Shown piece after piece: positions 26,030 to 34,345 of a stretch of 64,000 bases of DNA. The stretch's first letter is position 1; each line of letters starts with the position of its first letter. A program made the position numbers and the translations under genes. The notes beneath the pieces are model-generated. The model saw only the letters and a program-made list of their open reading frames with translations. It did no database searches and was not told the DNA's origin. The DNA lies in assembly GCA_046160345.1 (NCBI GenBank), contig JBJXGO010000027.1, positions 1 through 64,000 on the forward strand, written 5' to 3'. This stretch comes from M3007 sp046160345 (GTDB lineage: Bacteria > Bacteroidota > Bacteroidia > Chitinophagales > Saprospiraceae).

Positions 26030-26965
26030 TTAGATGTTATCTGTGCGGCGTAAATGCTGAAACGCAACCGCGATCGCTCCGCCCAGCCGGGCGTTGTTCA
26101 ACACCAGTTCTATATTGGTCTGCAGGCTGCGCCCACCCGATAAATTTTCAATTTTGGCCAATAAAAAAGGTGTGAGCGCCTTGCCTCGAATTCCTTTTTG
26201 TTCCCCTTCTGATATGGCTTCTGCAATCGTTTTTTCAATCAAATTGCCATCCAATTGATATTCCTCTGGCACGGGGTTGGCAATTAATGCCCCGCCGCGT
26301 GCGTCTATTTCCCATTTTGTTTTCAAAATCTGCGCGATTTCGGTTGCGGAACTCATCTGAAAATCTACCATAAAATTGCTATGGCGGGTAAAAAACGCTG
26401 GAAATATGTTGCTGCGGTATCCAATTATCGGCACGCCCATTGTTTCAAGGTATTCAATCGTAAGGCCTAGATCGAGGATGCTTTTGGCCCCGGCACTCAC
26501 TACAGCAACAGGTGTGTGTGCCAATTCCTGTAAGTCAGCAGAAATATCCATGGTGCTGGCTGCGCCCCGGTGAACCCCTCCGATCCCACCTGTAGCGAAA
26601 ATACGAATGCCGGCCAGGTGGGCCACCATCATGGTTGAGGCTACCGTTGTAGCACCGTGTTTGCCTTGACTGACCAGGTAAGCCATGTCCCGCCGACTGG
26701 CCTTAGGGATTTTTGAACCCTCTTTGCCAAGTAATTCGATTTCGTCAATATGAAGTCCTGCTTTGAGCTTTCCGTCGATAATGGCACAGGTTGCGGGGGT
26801 TGCGCCAGCCTCTCGTACCGTTTTTTCTACGAGAAGAGCGGTTTCTACATTTTGTGGGAAGGGCATTCCATGGGCGATGATAGTGCTTTCCAGGGCAACT
26901 AAAGGCCGGTTTTCTTGGATTGCCTTTTGTACTTCAGTTGAAAAGGCAAGGTGTTTGTTGTACAT
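26030..26965 (-). CDS. psuG: pseudouridine-5'-phosphate glycosidase
   Basis: The 311-residue protein matches PsuG: VALESTIIAHGMPFPQN near the start, KASRRDMAYLVSQGKHGATTVASTMMVAH, FATGGIGGVHRGA, and the late ANPVPEEYQLD. It splits pseudouridine 5'-phosphate into uracil and ribose 5-phosphate. In E. coli it works with the PfkB-family kinase PsuK. A PfkB-type kinase lies about 0.8 kb away on the opposite strand (27752-28660), but its identity as PsuK is not established. Confidence 0.93.
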   Translation of the reverse strand: MYNKHLAFSTEVQKAIQENRPLVALESTIIAHGMPFPQNVETALLVEKTVREAGATPATCAIIDGKLKAGLHIDEIELLGKEGSKIPKASRRDMAYLVSQGKHGATTVASTMMVAHLAGIRIFATGGIGGVHRGAASTMDISADLQELAHTPVAVVSAGAKSILDLGLTIEYLETMGVPIIGYRSNIFPAFFTRHSNFMVDFQMSSATEIAQILKTKWEIDARGGALIANPVPEEYQLDGNLIEKTIAEAISEGEQKGIRGKALTPFLLAKIENLSGGRSLQTNIELVLNNARLGGAIAVAFQHLRRTDNI

Positions 26966-27119
26966 TTGACTGGTTATATTTTTTGACAGGATGAACTGGA
27001 TGGCCGGGATTTGGGTCTATTCATGACCTTTTTGGATTTTCTGAAATTTTTTAAGGCACAAAGGTTGTTATTTTGCACAATCAGAAATTACCTTTGCCGC
27101 CGCTTTTGAAAAAAGCATT

Positions 27120-27201
27120 GTCTCATTAGCTCAGTTGGTTAGAGTCCCGATTTGGATCGGGATTAATCCGCAGGGCCAAGGCTCAAGTCCTTGATGGGTC
27201 G
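27120..27201 (+). pseudogene. tRNA-Asn pseudogene with palindrome in place of the anticodon arm
   Basis: The 5' part (GTCTCATTAGCTC through TTAGAG) is identical to the intact tRNA-Asn at 27222, and the T arm is nearly so. Between them the 11 nt of the 5' anticodon arm and anticodon are replaced by TCCCGAT-TTGG-ATCGGGA (145-162 within 27145-27162) plus one T. The acceptor stem also has one new mismatch (ATGGGTC). There is no anticodon loop of 7 nt, so it cannot decode. The 13 bp before it (GAAAAAAGCATTG) are repeated before the intact copy, showing a tandem duplication with a period of 102 bp. Confidence 0.8.
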
Positions 27202-27221
27202 AGTAAGAAGAAAAAAGCATT

Positions 27222-27295
27222 GTCTCATTAGCTCAGTTGGTTAGAGCGGCGGACTGTTAATCCGTAGGTCCAAGGTTCAAGTCCTTGATGGGACG
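27222..27295 (+). tRNA. tRNA-Asn (anticodon GTT)
   Basis: Seventy-four nt including the discriminator base. The acceptor stem is GTCTCAT/ATGGGAC (one T-G pair), D arm GCTC/GAGC, anticodon arm GCGGA/TCCGT with loop CTGTTAA (anticodon GTT), and T arm CAAGG/CCTTG with TTCAAGT. CCA is not encoded. It is followed 5 nt later by a strong terminator. Confidence 0.95.
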
Positions 27296-27300
27296 CATAA

Positions 27301-27331
27301 GCCACTCCGAAAATCCGGGGTGGCTTTTTTT
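27301..27331 (+). terminator. intrinsic terminator of tRNA-Asn
   Basis: Stem GCCACTCCG (27301-27309) / CGGGGTGGC (27316-27324), nine pairs with one wobble, loop AAAATC, then seven T residues (27325-27331). The GIY-YIG ATG follows at 27334. Confidence 0.9.
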
Positions 27332-27333
27332 CG

Positions 27334-27645
27334 ATGACATACTTTGTTTACATCCTTTATTCGGAGAAGTTTGACAAGTACTACATTGGGCAGACAAATT
27401 CATTGGAACAGCGATTGGAACGCCACAATGAATTTGACTCAACAAACTCCTTCACCTCAAAATACCGCCCCTGGATGCTGAAGGCGTTTGTTGAAATTGG
27501 GGAAAGCCGAGCGGATGCCATGAAAGTCGAGCGTCGCTTAAAGGCATTAAAATCAAAAAAAGCAATTGCGGAAATTGCCGCAAACCCAGAAAAGTTAGTG
27601 GGCTTGGCCCAAAAAGTTCTTTCTTCTGATATCGCGTCTCATTAG
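27334..27645 (+). CDS. small GIY-YIG nuclease
   Basis: A 103-residue single-domain GIY-YIG protein: YFVYILYSEKFDKYYIGQT contains both tyrosine motifs (YIL and YIG), with the catalytic Arg in LEQRLERHN and the Glu in KVERRLKALKSKKAI. It resembles UPF0213-type single-domain nucleases; such proteins often sit by tRNA or rRNA genes. It begins 3 nt after the tRNA terminator. Its last codons (Ala-Ser-His) and TAG stop are formed by the 5' end of a third tRNA-Asn-like fragment (GTCTCATTAG). This context suggests a mobile or homing-type element targeting tRNA genes, which is inference. Confidence 0.85.
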   Translation: MTYFVYILYSEKFDKYYIGQTNSLEQRLERHNEFDSTNSFTSKYRPWMLKAFVEIGESRADAMKVERRLKALKSKKAIAEIAANPEKLVGLAQKVLSSDIASH

Positions 27646-27692
27646 CTCGGTTGGTTAGAGTCCCGACCGGGTCGGGATTGATCAGTAGGGCT
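27636..27692 (+). pseudogene. truncated tRNA-Asn copy with palindrome insertion
   Basis: From GTCTCATTAGCTCGGTTGGTTAGAG (one change from the intact tRNA) it runs into TCCCGAC-CGG-GTCGGGA (27661-27677), then TTGATCAGTAGGG, matching the 3' anticodon stem and variable region of the tRNA imperfectly, and stops before the T arm. As in the first copy, the palindrome sits exactly after TTAGAG. The two palindromes share TCCCGA...TCGGGA but differ in the centre (TTTGGA versus CCGG-type), as expected for independently evolved or compensated hairpins. Confidence 0.75.
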
Positions 27693-27751
27693 TCTTTAAA
27701 AATTTCCGCCGGCTTCTTTGACCACATTTATCACATTTCTCGTATTAAAAA

Positions 27752-28660
27752 ATGAGCCTCTTAACCGTTGGCACCGTCGCTTTTGACGACATCGAAACAC
27801 CCTCAGGAAGGGCAGAAAAAGTAGTAGGTGGTGCTTGTACCTATATTTCTTTAGCCGCTTCCTATTTCACCAGCCCTGTGCGCGTTGTGTCGGTAGTTGG
27901 CGACGATTTTCCAAAACAAACGCTGGATTATTTGCACAATAGAGGCGTGGACCTTCAAGGGTTACAAGTTAAGGAAGGCGAAAAATCCTTTTTCTGGGCA
28001 GGTAGATACCACAGCAATTTTAATAGCCGGGATACACTCGACACACAACTGAACGTACTGGCAAACTTTGATCCGATACTGCCTGAATCCTACCGTCAAA
28101 GCGATTATCTGATGCTCGGCAACCTCACCCCACAAGTGCAGATGCGTGTGTTGGAGCAGCTCACGCACCGACCCAAACTCGTAGCACTGGATACGATGAA
28201 TTTTTGGATGGATATTGCCCTTGATGACCTTCGAAAGGTAATCGAAAAAGTAGATGTCCTGACCATCAATGACGAAGAAGCGCGCCAACTTTCGGGCGAG
28301 CATTCTTTGTTGAAAGCTTCCAGGGTGATCCATCAAATGGGGCCTAAATACCTGATCATCAAAAAGGGAGAGCATGGGGCCCTGCTGTTTCATCGCGGTC
28401 AAACCTTTTTCGCGCCGGCCCTTCCGCTGGCTGAACTGGTGGACCCCACAGGTGCCGGCGACACTTTCGCCGGGGGATTCATGGGGTGGATAGCCAAAAC
28501 GGGCGATACCTCGTTTGAAAACATGAAGCGGGCTGTAATCTATGGTTCTGCCATGGCGTCTTTTTGCGTCGAAGCGTTCAGTATCGAGCGCCTAAAAGGC
28601 TTAAGTCCCGCTATGATTGAAAATCGCGTGGAACAATTTGTAGAATTGGTACGGTTTTAA
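27752..28660 (+). CDS. PfkB family sugar/nucleoside kinase
   Basis: The 302-residue kinase has the N-terminal GTVAFDDIETP, the GGACTYISLAASYF substrate-side motif, and the C-terminal anion-hole signature DPTGAGDTFAGGF with the catalytic Asp. The closest look is to ribokinase/adenosine kinase-like PfkB proteins. The substrate is not assigned; the nearby psuG on the other strand raises PsuK (pseudouridine kinase) as one option. The next gene starts 2 nt after its stop, so they are cotranscribed. Confidence 0.85.
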   Translation: MSLLTVGTVAFDDIETPSGRAEKVVGGACTYISLAASYFTSPVRVVSVVGDDFPKQTLDYLHNRGVDLQGLQVKEGEKSFFWAGRYHSNFNSRDTLDTQLNVLANFDPILPESYRQSDYLMLGNLTPQVQMRVLEQLTHRPKLVALDTMNFWMDIALDDLRKVIEKVDVLTINDEEARQLSGEHSLLKASRVIHQMGPKYLIIKKGEHGALLFHRGQTFFAPALPLAELVDPTGAGDTFAGGFMGWIAKTGDTSFENMKRAVIYGSAMASFCVEAFSIERLKGLSPAMIENRVEQFVELVRF

Positions 28661-28662
28661 CC

Positions 28663-29775
28663 ATGAGCGAAAACCCACTAAAACCCTTGCCTTTGGATGA
28701 ATCCGAAAGCCAAAAATTCGTCCGCTCGATGCGTCTGTCGAGGGTGTTGCTCCCTATAAGCTTGGGGTTGATTGCAGTAGGATATCTTTTTTACAATCAG
28801 TTTGATGCCGAAAAATTTCGAGAGATAGAGTGGACAGGTCGGGCTTTTGCCTGGATTGGCCTGGCATTTTTGTTGCTTCTGGCCAGGCATTTTTTCTATG
28901 CTTACCGGTTAAAAGTGTTGACAGGCGGCAATTATTTTTCCTGGAAGCAGTGTTTGAAACTTATCGTGATTTGGGAGTTCAGCGGGGCACTTACGCCGAC
29001 CAGCAAAGGTGGGCCCTTTGTGATGCTTTTCGTGCTCACTCAAGAAAAGGTGGCTGCAGGTCGCACCGCAGCAGCTATATTTTACACCATGGTCTGCGAT
29101 TCAGGCTTCTTTGTCATCGTGATGCCTCTTTTGCTTGCCATCTATGGCCCCCCGATGCTTTATCCGGGAATGAAATCCTTTTCTGATGAAAACCTGGCCT
29201 CCAACGTACTGTTCGTCACCTATGGAATGATGGTTAGTTATTGGTTGGTCCTTGTTTTTTTTGTTTTTTTTAGGCCCCAATATGCCAAACGCAGTTTGAA
29301 TTGGCTGGCGAAGGCCCCTTTCTTAAAAAAGTTTGCTCCAAAATTCATTCGCTTGGGCGAAGAGTTCGAACTTGCTGCCACCGAAATGCGCCAGCAAAAT
29401 TGGCGGTATCACTTACAGGTTATTCTTTGTGCCGTGGGCGCATGGACGAGTAAATTTCTGATGATCAACTGTTTGATCATAGCAGTGGTTCCAAGCACAC
29501 CGATCGATGGAGGTACCCAGGCCTTTATTTATGCACGCCTGGTAGCCATGTTTATCATCATGACTTTTAGTCCTACACCAGGAGGGGCCGGGCTGGCAGA
29601 AATTGCCCTTTCCGGATTTATTTCCGACTATGTGCCTCAAGGAATTGGCTTGGTGGTGGCCTTGCTTTGGCGCGGTATGGCATATTATGGCTATCTTTTG
29701 GCAGGCACACTGATTGTGCCGGGCTGGATAGCGGCAAAGGTTATCAGGCAAAAAAGTCCAGTTAAGGCCTTATAG
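28663..29775 (+). CDS. flippase-like membrane protein (LPG synthase TM/UPF0104 family)
   Basis: The 370-residue integral membrane protein has about eight hydrophobic segments. Conserved features of the UPF0104/YbhN group are visible: the WEFSGALTPTSKGGPFVMLFVLTQEKVAAGR loop near 110-140 and the late MTFSPTPGGAGLAEIALSGFISDYVP with the PGGxGxxE signature. Relatives move or modify lipids in the cytoplasmic membrane. It is cotranscribed with the PfkB kinase (2-nt gap), although the link between the two is unknown. Confidence 0.85.
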   Translation: MSENPLKPLPLDESESQKFVRSMRLSRVLLPISLGLIAVGYLFYNQFDAEKFREIEWTGRAFAWIGLAFLLLLARHFFYAYRLKVLTGGNYFSWKQCLKLIVIWEFSGALTPTSKGGPFVMLFVLTQEKVAAGRTAAAIFYTMVCDSGFFVIVMPLLLAIYGPPMLYPGMKSFSDENLASNVLFVTYGMMVSYWLVLVFFVFFRPQYAKRSLNWLAKAPFLKKFAPKFIRLGEEFELAATEMRQQNWRYHLQVILCAVGAWTSKFLMINCLIIAVVPSTPIDGGTQAFIYARLVAMFIIMTFSPTPGGAGLAEIALSGFISDYVPQGIGLVVALLWRGMAYYGYLLAGTLIVPGWIAAKVIRQKSPVKAL

Positions 29776-29870
29776 CGCGGTTCTGCACGATTTGAACCTA
29801 ATTTGGCACATTTTTGTCTCCTTGTTAAAATGCGGCGGGTTGAATTGCCGTTTTCCAAGTTGTGAGCCCG

Positions 29871-29878
29871 TACTTTTG
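29871..29878 (+). promoter_or_regulatory. -7 promoter box of the TPR protein gene
   Basis: TACTTTTG fits TAnnTTTG, 28 nt before the ATG at 29907. The -33 element is not clear. Confidence 0.45.
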
Positions 29879-29906
29879 TTGAAGTTTTTCCAAATATGAT
29901 AAGCAC

Positions 29907-31730
29907 ATGAATGTCCAAACATTATGCTACCCCGCTTTTGTCCTTCTGTTTTTCTGTTTAAATTTGATTGGTTTGCGCGCTCAAAGCCCTGACCCGAATT
30001 TGGCAAACCAATATTTTTCGGACGGTGAGTTTGAAAAAGCGGCAACCCTGTATAGTCAATTGGTTGAAAAGGAAAGCCGCAGCGATTTCTATTTTACACG
30101 ATATATTGACTGCCTTGCCAAATTAGAAAAATGGGAGGAGGCTGAAAAATCGGTCAAAAAACAAATAAAGGGGCAGCCTGAAAACAATGCGCTTTATGTC
30201 ACCTACGGCAATATCCTGGACGAACAAAACAAGAAACCGGAGGCTGAGGCGCAATACCAGCGCGCCATTGACAAGATGGCAAGTGATCATGCAGCGGTTG
30301 TTCGGCTTGCTAACTTGTTCATCACTGATTCGCGCTACGACTTTGCTATCAAAACCTATGAGCGCGGCGCAGCCCTTACAAAAGACCCCAACCGGTTTGC
30401 ATACAACCTGGGCGACCTTTATCGTCGGAAGGGCGAACCTGTTAAAATGACGGAGCAATATCTCAACGCCCTCGCTGCCGACCCAGGCAAATTGCCCACG
30501 CTTCAAACAATATTTGCCCGATCGCTGGGGGCAGAAGATATCACTGAGCTGCAAACCCAGCTTTATACGCGTATACAAGAAAGCGAAAACCCGGATTTTA
30601 TCGAATTGCTCGCTTGGTCCTTCGTACAGCGCAAGGACTTCAAAAGTGCCCTTCGACAATACAAAGCACTCGATAAACGCCTGGGAGAGAGTGGTCAGCG
30701 TATCATGCGTCTGGCCGATGATGCCTCTGAGGCTCGCGATTACGAAGCAGCCATCGCTGCTTATGAATACGTAATTACTGAGAAAGGCCAGATCAGCCCT
30801 TTCTTTTACGATGCAAAGCGGGAGGCCATGCAGTGCCGCCGCCGTAAAATCACCGAGGGCTTTAACTTCACACAACAAGACTTGTTGATACTAGAATCCG
30901 AGTATGAAGCTTTTTTAGCCCAATACGGCAAAAGCAACCTTAGTGCCACCATCGTTCTGCAACTTGCTGATTTAGAGGCAGTTTACTTGCGCAATTTGCC
31001 AAAATCCATAGTGCTATTGGAAGAACTAAAACAGATGCCTGGACTCCGGCCAGATGTGCTCGCCCGACTTAAAATCAACCTGGGCGATTATTATATGATG
31101 AATGGTGATATTTGGGAAAGCACCCTGCTTTACAGTCAGGTGGACAAGGCGTATAAAGAAGACACCATTGGCCAGGAGGCGCGATTCAAGAATGCCCGGC
31201 TTTCGTATTTTAATGGCGATTTTCAATGGGCACAGGCACAATTTGACATTCTGAAGGCATCCACGTCCAAGCTCATCGCCAACGATGCGCTCGACCTCTC
31301 TGTGTTTATCATGGACAACCTGAACCTCGACACCACCTCCGATGCCATTTCGCTTTATGCGGCTGCTGAGCTTTTGGTACTTCAAAACCGCTTTGAAGAG
31401 GCGTTTCTTAAACTCGATACGCTCGCCTCTGGTTTCCCCGAACACTCCTTGCAAGACGACATACTTTATTTGAAAGCACGGATTTGGGACAAACAGCGCG
31501 ATTACGCCAAGGCCATCCCACTCTATACCGAAGTGGCAGAAAAATTCAAGGATGATATCCGCGCTGACAACTCCCTGTATGCCCTGGCGCAGATTTACGA
31601 ACTAAAACTGAACGACTTGGAGAAAGCCAAAGAGATTTACGAAAAGATTTTCCTCGACTACTCGGGAAGCGTTTTTGCAGTAGATGCAAGGAAAAGGTTC
31701 AGGATATTGAGGGGGGATAAGATACAGTAG
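29907..31730 (+). CDS. secreted tetratricopeptide-repeat protein
   Basis: The 607-residue protein has a signal peptide (ALPAFVLLFFCLNLIGLRAQ-type) and TPR helices throughout: LANQYFSDGEFEKAATLYSQLVEK, NALYVTYGNILDEQNKKPEAEAQYQRAI, VRLANLFITDSRYDFAIKTYERG, and C-terminally SLYALAQIYELKLNDLEKAKEIYEKIFLDYSGSVFAVDARKRFRIL, similar to the TPR ends of YbgF/BamD-like proteins. It probably acts as a periplasmic scaffold. It stands alone, ending 60 bp before a terminator. Confidence 0.75.
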   Translation: MNVQTLCYPAFVLLFFCLNLIGLRAQSPDPNLANQYFSDGEFEKAATLYSQLVEKESRSDFYFTRYIDCLAKLEKWEEAEKSVKKQIKGQPENNALYVTYGNILDEQNKKPEAEAQYQRAIDKMASDHAAVVRLANLFITDSRYDFAIKTYERGAALTKDPNRFAYNLGDLYRRKGEPVKMTEQYLNALAADPGKLPTLQTIFARSLGAEDITELQTQLYTRIQESENPDFIELLAWSFVQRKDFKSALRQYKALDKRLGESGQRIMRLADDASEARDYEAAIAAYEYVITEKGQISPFFYDAKREAMQCRRRKITEGFNFTQQDLLILESEYEAFLAQYGKSNLSATIVLQLADLEAVYLRNLPKSIVLLEELKQMPGLRPDVLARLKINLGDYYMMNGDIWESTLLYSQVDKAYKEDTIGQEARFKNARLSYFNGDFQWAQAQFDILKASTSKLIANDALDLSVFIMDNLNLDTTSDAISLYAAAELLVLQNRFEEAFLKLDTLASGFPEHSLQDDILYLKARIWDKQRDYAKAIPLYTEVAEKFKDDIRADNSLYALAQIYELKLNDLEKAKEIYEKIFLDYSGSVFAVDARKRFRILRGDKIQ

Positions 31731-31789
31731 TGAGTTGGAGCAAAAATGAAGGAGTTACGCTGATTTTTTTGCAAACTTTGCCTTTGCAA

Positions 31790-31819
31790 AACGCCACGCC
31801 CTTGAGCGCGGCGTTTTTT
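31790..31819 (+). terminator. intrinsic terminator behind the TPR gene
   Basis: Arms AACGCCACGC (31790-31799) and GCGCGGCGTT (31806-31815) pair with one mismatch around loop CCTTGA, followed by a T-run (31814-31819). The rest of the 320-bp gap to pheS (31731-32050) shows no convincing gene. Confidence 0.75.
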
Positions 31820-32050
31820 ATTCGATACGAAATATGCCTTCCTTCGTTGTTTTGCGTACGTTTTCTCAGATGGCTTGTCCGCACAGAAAAACCTGGTTTG
31901 AAAAAATCTTTGAACGAAATGACGATGATGAAGGTTTGGAAACAGGAGAACAAACACCCATAACAAAAAACAATTTCTCCAATTCTCCTGACAAAACAAG
32001 ATCAGAGCAGGCAATATTCCGCCTGAACAATTCGAATTTTTATCCTCGCT

Positions 32051-33082
32051 ATGACAGATATTTTTGAAAAAGCCGAACAAATTCTTGCTGAAATCGCAAC
32101 ACAGGCGCCCGCCAATGCTGCGGAATTGGAAAGTTTTCGGATTCAATACCTTGGCACGAAAGGCTTGATAAAAAGCCTGATGGAAGAAATGCGCAATGTG
32201 CCAAATGAGCGCAAACGCGACTACGGCCAACTCATGAACCGACTCAAACAGGAAGCCGAAGCAAAACACGATGCACTAAAAGAAACATTTGAAAACCAGT
32301 CTCAAGGCTCCGCCGCACAAACCATTGACCTCACTGCTCCCGGCGAACCCCTCCCGCTCGGCTCCCGGCACCCGGTGGCTTTGACGATGAACCGCATCGT
32401 GGAAATATTTACCCGTATGGGCTTTAGCGTGGTTGACGGCCCGGAAATAGAGGACGATTGGCACAATTTCACGGCGATGAACACGCCCGAAGATCACCCG
32501 GCGCGTGACATGCAGGACACGTTTTATGTCGTGGATGCCCCTGGGATGCTTCTGCGTACGCACACTTCGCCTGTGCAGGCTCGTGTTATGGAAACCCGTC
32601 AACCACCTATCCGGATCATCGCTCCGGGCAGGGTGTACCGCAATGAGACGATTTCAACGCGTTCGCATGCCCAATTCCATCAGGTGGAAGGATTGTATAT
32701 TGACCAGGGCGTTTCTTTTGCCGATTTGAAACAAACCCTGCTGTACTTTGCACAAGAAATGTTTGGAGCCACCAAAATTCGGCTCCGTCCTTCATTTTTC
32801 CCCTTCACAGAACCATCGGCAGAGATGGATATATGGCTTGGAACGGAAACCGAGAAAAACTTAAGGCTCACCAAAGGCACCGGATGGCTCGAAATACTCG
32901 GTTGTGGTATGGTGGACCCACAAGTGCTTGAAAACTGCGGAATCGATTCAAAAAAATACAGTGGGTTCGCATTCGGAATGGGCATAGAACGGCAGGCGCT
33001 TCGTTTGTACGAAATAGGCGACATCCGGCTGCTTTTCGAGAACGACGTGCGGTTTTTGCGGCAGTTTTCGGGGGCGATGTAG
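32051..33082 (+). CDS. pheS: phenylalanine--tRNA ligase alpha subunit
   Basis: The 343-residue class II synthetase subunit has an N-terminal coiled coil (residues 1-90) and the catalytic domain: GSRHPVALTMNRIVEIFTRMGF, the DNFTAMN-type HNFTAMNTPEDHPARDMQDTFY, motif 2 GRVYRNETISTRSHAQFHQVEG, PFTEPSAEMDIW, GWLEILGCGMVDPQVL, and motif 3 SGFAFGMGIERQALRLYEI. It charges tRNA-Phe together with PheT, whose gene is not in this window, as is common in Bacteroidota. Confidence 0.97.
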   Translation: MTDIFEKAEQILAEIATQAPANAAELESFRIQYLGTKGLIKSLMEEMRNVPNERKRDYGQLMNRLKQEAEAKHDALKETFENQSQGSAAQTIDLTAPGEPLPLGSRHPVALTMNRIVEIFTRMGFSVVDGPEIEDDWHNFTAMNTPEDHPARDMQDTFYVVDAPGMLLRTHTSPVQARVMETRQPPIRIIAPGRVYRNETISTRSHAQFHQVEGLYIDQGVSFADLKQTLLYFAQEMFGATKIRLRPSFFPFTEPSAEMDIWLGTETEKNLRLTKGTGWLEILGCGMVDPQVLENCGIDSKKYSGFAFGMGIERQALRLYEIGDIRLLFENDVRFLRQFSGAM

Positions 33083-33126
33083 CCTGAAAATTAAAACAGG
33101 AACAGGCCGTACCTTCGTCGCCTATT

Positions 33127-34244
33127 ATGCCCTCCGCTCCACACCCGCACTTCCAAAATCTCCGCCAGCTGCTCCGTCAGGAAAAAGAGGCCGACCACCG
33201 CGCTTTCCTGGAACTGGTACGTGAAAATTTGAATCCGTCCCAACAAATTGCCGTTGAATCCATCCTCCACAACCCCGATGTCGCGATAATTCACGGTCCT
33301 CCGGGTACCTGGAAAACGACCACCTTGGTGGCAGGGATCAAGGCCCTTTGCCAAACTGAAAACACGATACTGGTGGCAGCCCCCAGTAACACCGCCGCCG
33401 ACTTGCTCACTGAGCGGCTGGCTGCACAGGGACTGAACGTAGTGCGCATCGGAAACATCAGTCGGGTGGACGATAGTGTGCTCCATCATACTGTGGATGC
33501 GCTTCTCGCCGCTCACCCAGAGGCAAAAAATATCAAAAAAGTAAAAATCGAAGCGGCAGAATACCGTCGGCAAGCGGCACGATTCAAGCGAAGTTTTGGA
33601 GCCGAAGACCGCCGCGAACGCACACACCTCAAACAACAAGCGCGTGATCTGGATGGCTGGGCCAGAATGTTGGAAGACCGCATTGTAGAGGAAATCTTGA
33701 GCAGTGCCCAGGCCATCACCTGTACTCTGGTAGGTGCTGCGCATCCGCTTTTGGAGAAACGGCGGTTTCGTACTTGTGTGATTGATGAGGCCGCACAAGC
33801 CTTGGAACCTGCCTGCTGGATTCCGATTGCCAAATGTGGCAGGGTGGTGCTGGCCGGTGATCCGTTCCAACTGCCTCCTACAGTTAAAAATATGGAAGCT
33901 GCACGGAAGGGGCTTTCCACTACTTTGATCGAACGATGTTTCGAGAGGATGCCTTGCTGTCGCCCCTATTATTGTCGGGAAATATTGAGATCAATACCAT
34001 AGATGGTTTTCAGGGTCAGGAGCGTGATGTGATCTACATCAGTCTGGTACGTTCAAACGACCAGCATGAAATTGGCTTTTTGCAGGACTACCGTCGCATG
34101 AACGTGGCCATGACCAGGGCACGGATGGTTCTGGTGGTGATAGGGGATTCGGCAACCATTGGGCAGAATAAGTTTTATCAGGAGTTCCTGGATTATTGCG
34201 CAGAGCATGGGGCATATCGGACGGCTTGGGAGTTTATGGGTTGA
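33127..34244 (+). pseudogene. decayed SF1 DNA/RNA helicase (IGHMBP2/DNA2-like)
   Basis: Two reading frames are fragments of one AAA helicase of about 630 residues. The first (33127-34002) begins with the normal N-terminal helix (FQNLRQLLRQEKEADHRAFLELV) but jumps straight to NPSQQIAVESIL, so the 1B/OB-like region of about 150 residues is gone. Walker A reads GPPGTWKTT instead of GPPGTGKTT. Motif II (DEAAQALEPACWIP) is intact. After LIERCFERMP the frame shifts and the second part (33936-34244, IEINTIDGFQGQERDVIYISLVRSN) resumes at motif V, so the region with the QYRMH motif is also deleted. Inactive as a helicase. Confidence 0.85.
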
Positions 34245-34345
34245 GATGTTAACACCAATATGGATTTCGACCGCGTTCCTTAGCAGTTAATTTCGATATT
34301 TGGCCCCTAAATATCCCAAAGTGTCCTTCTAAATGCTTGGTAACA

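Noticed and set aside
31834..32067. Open frame of 77 codons in the gap before pheS
   Set aside because: No recognisable family, overlaps the pheS start by 17 nt, and begins just behind a terminator. Polar low-information sequence; not called.
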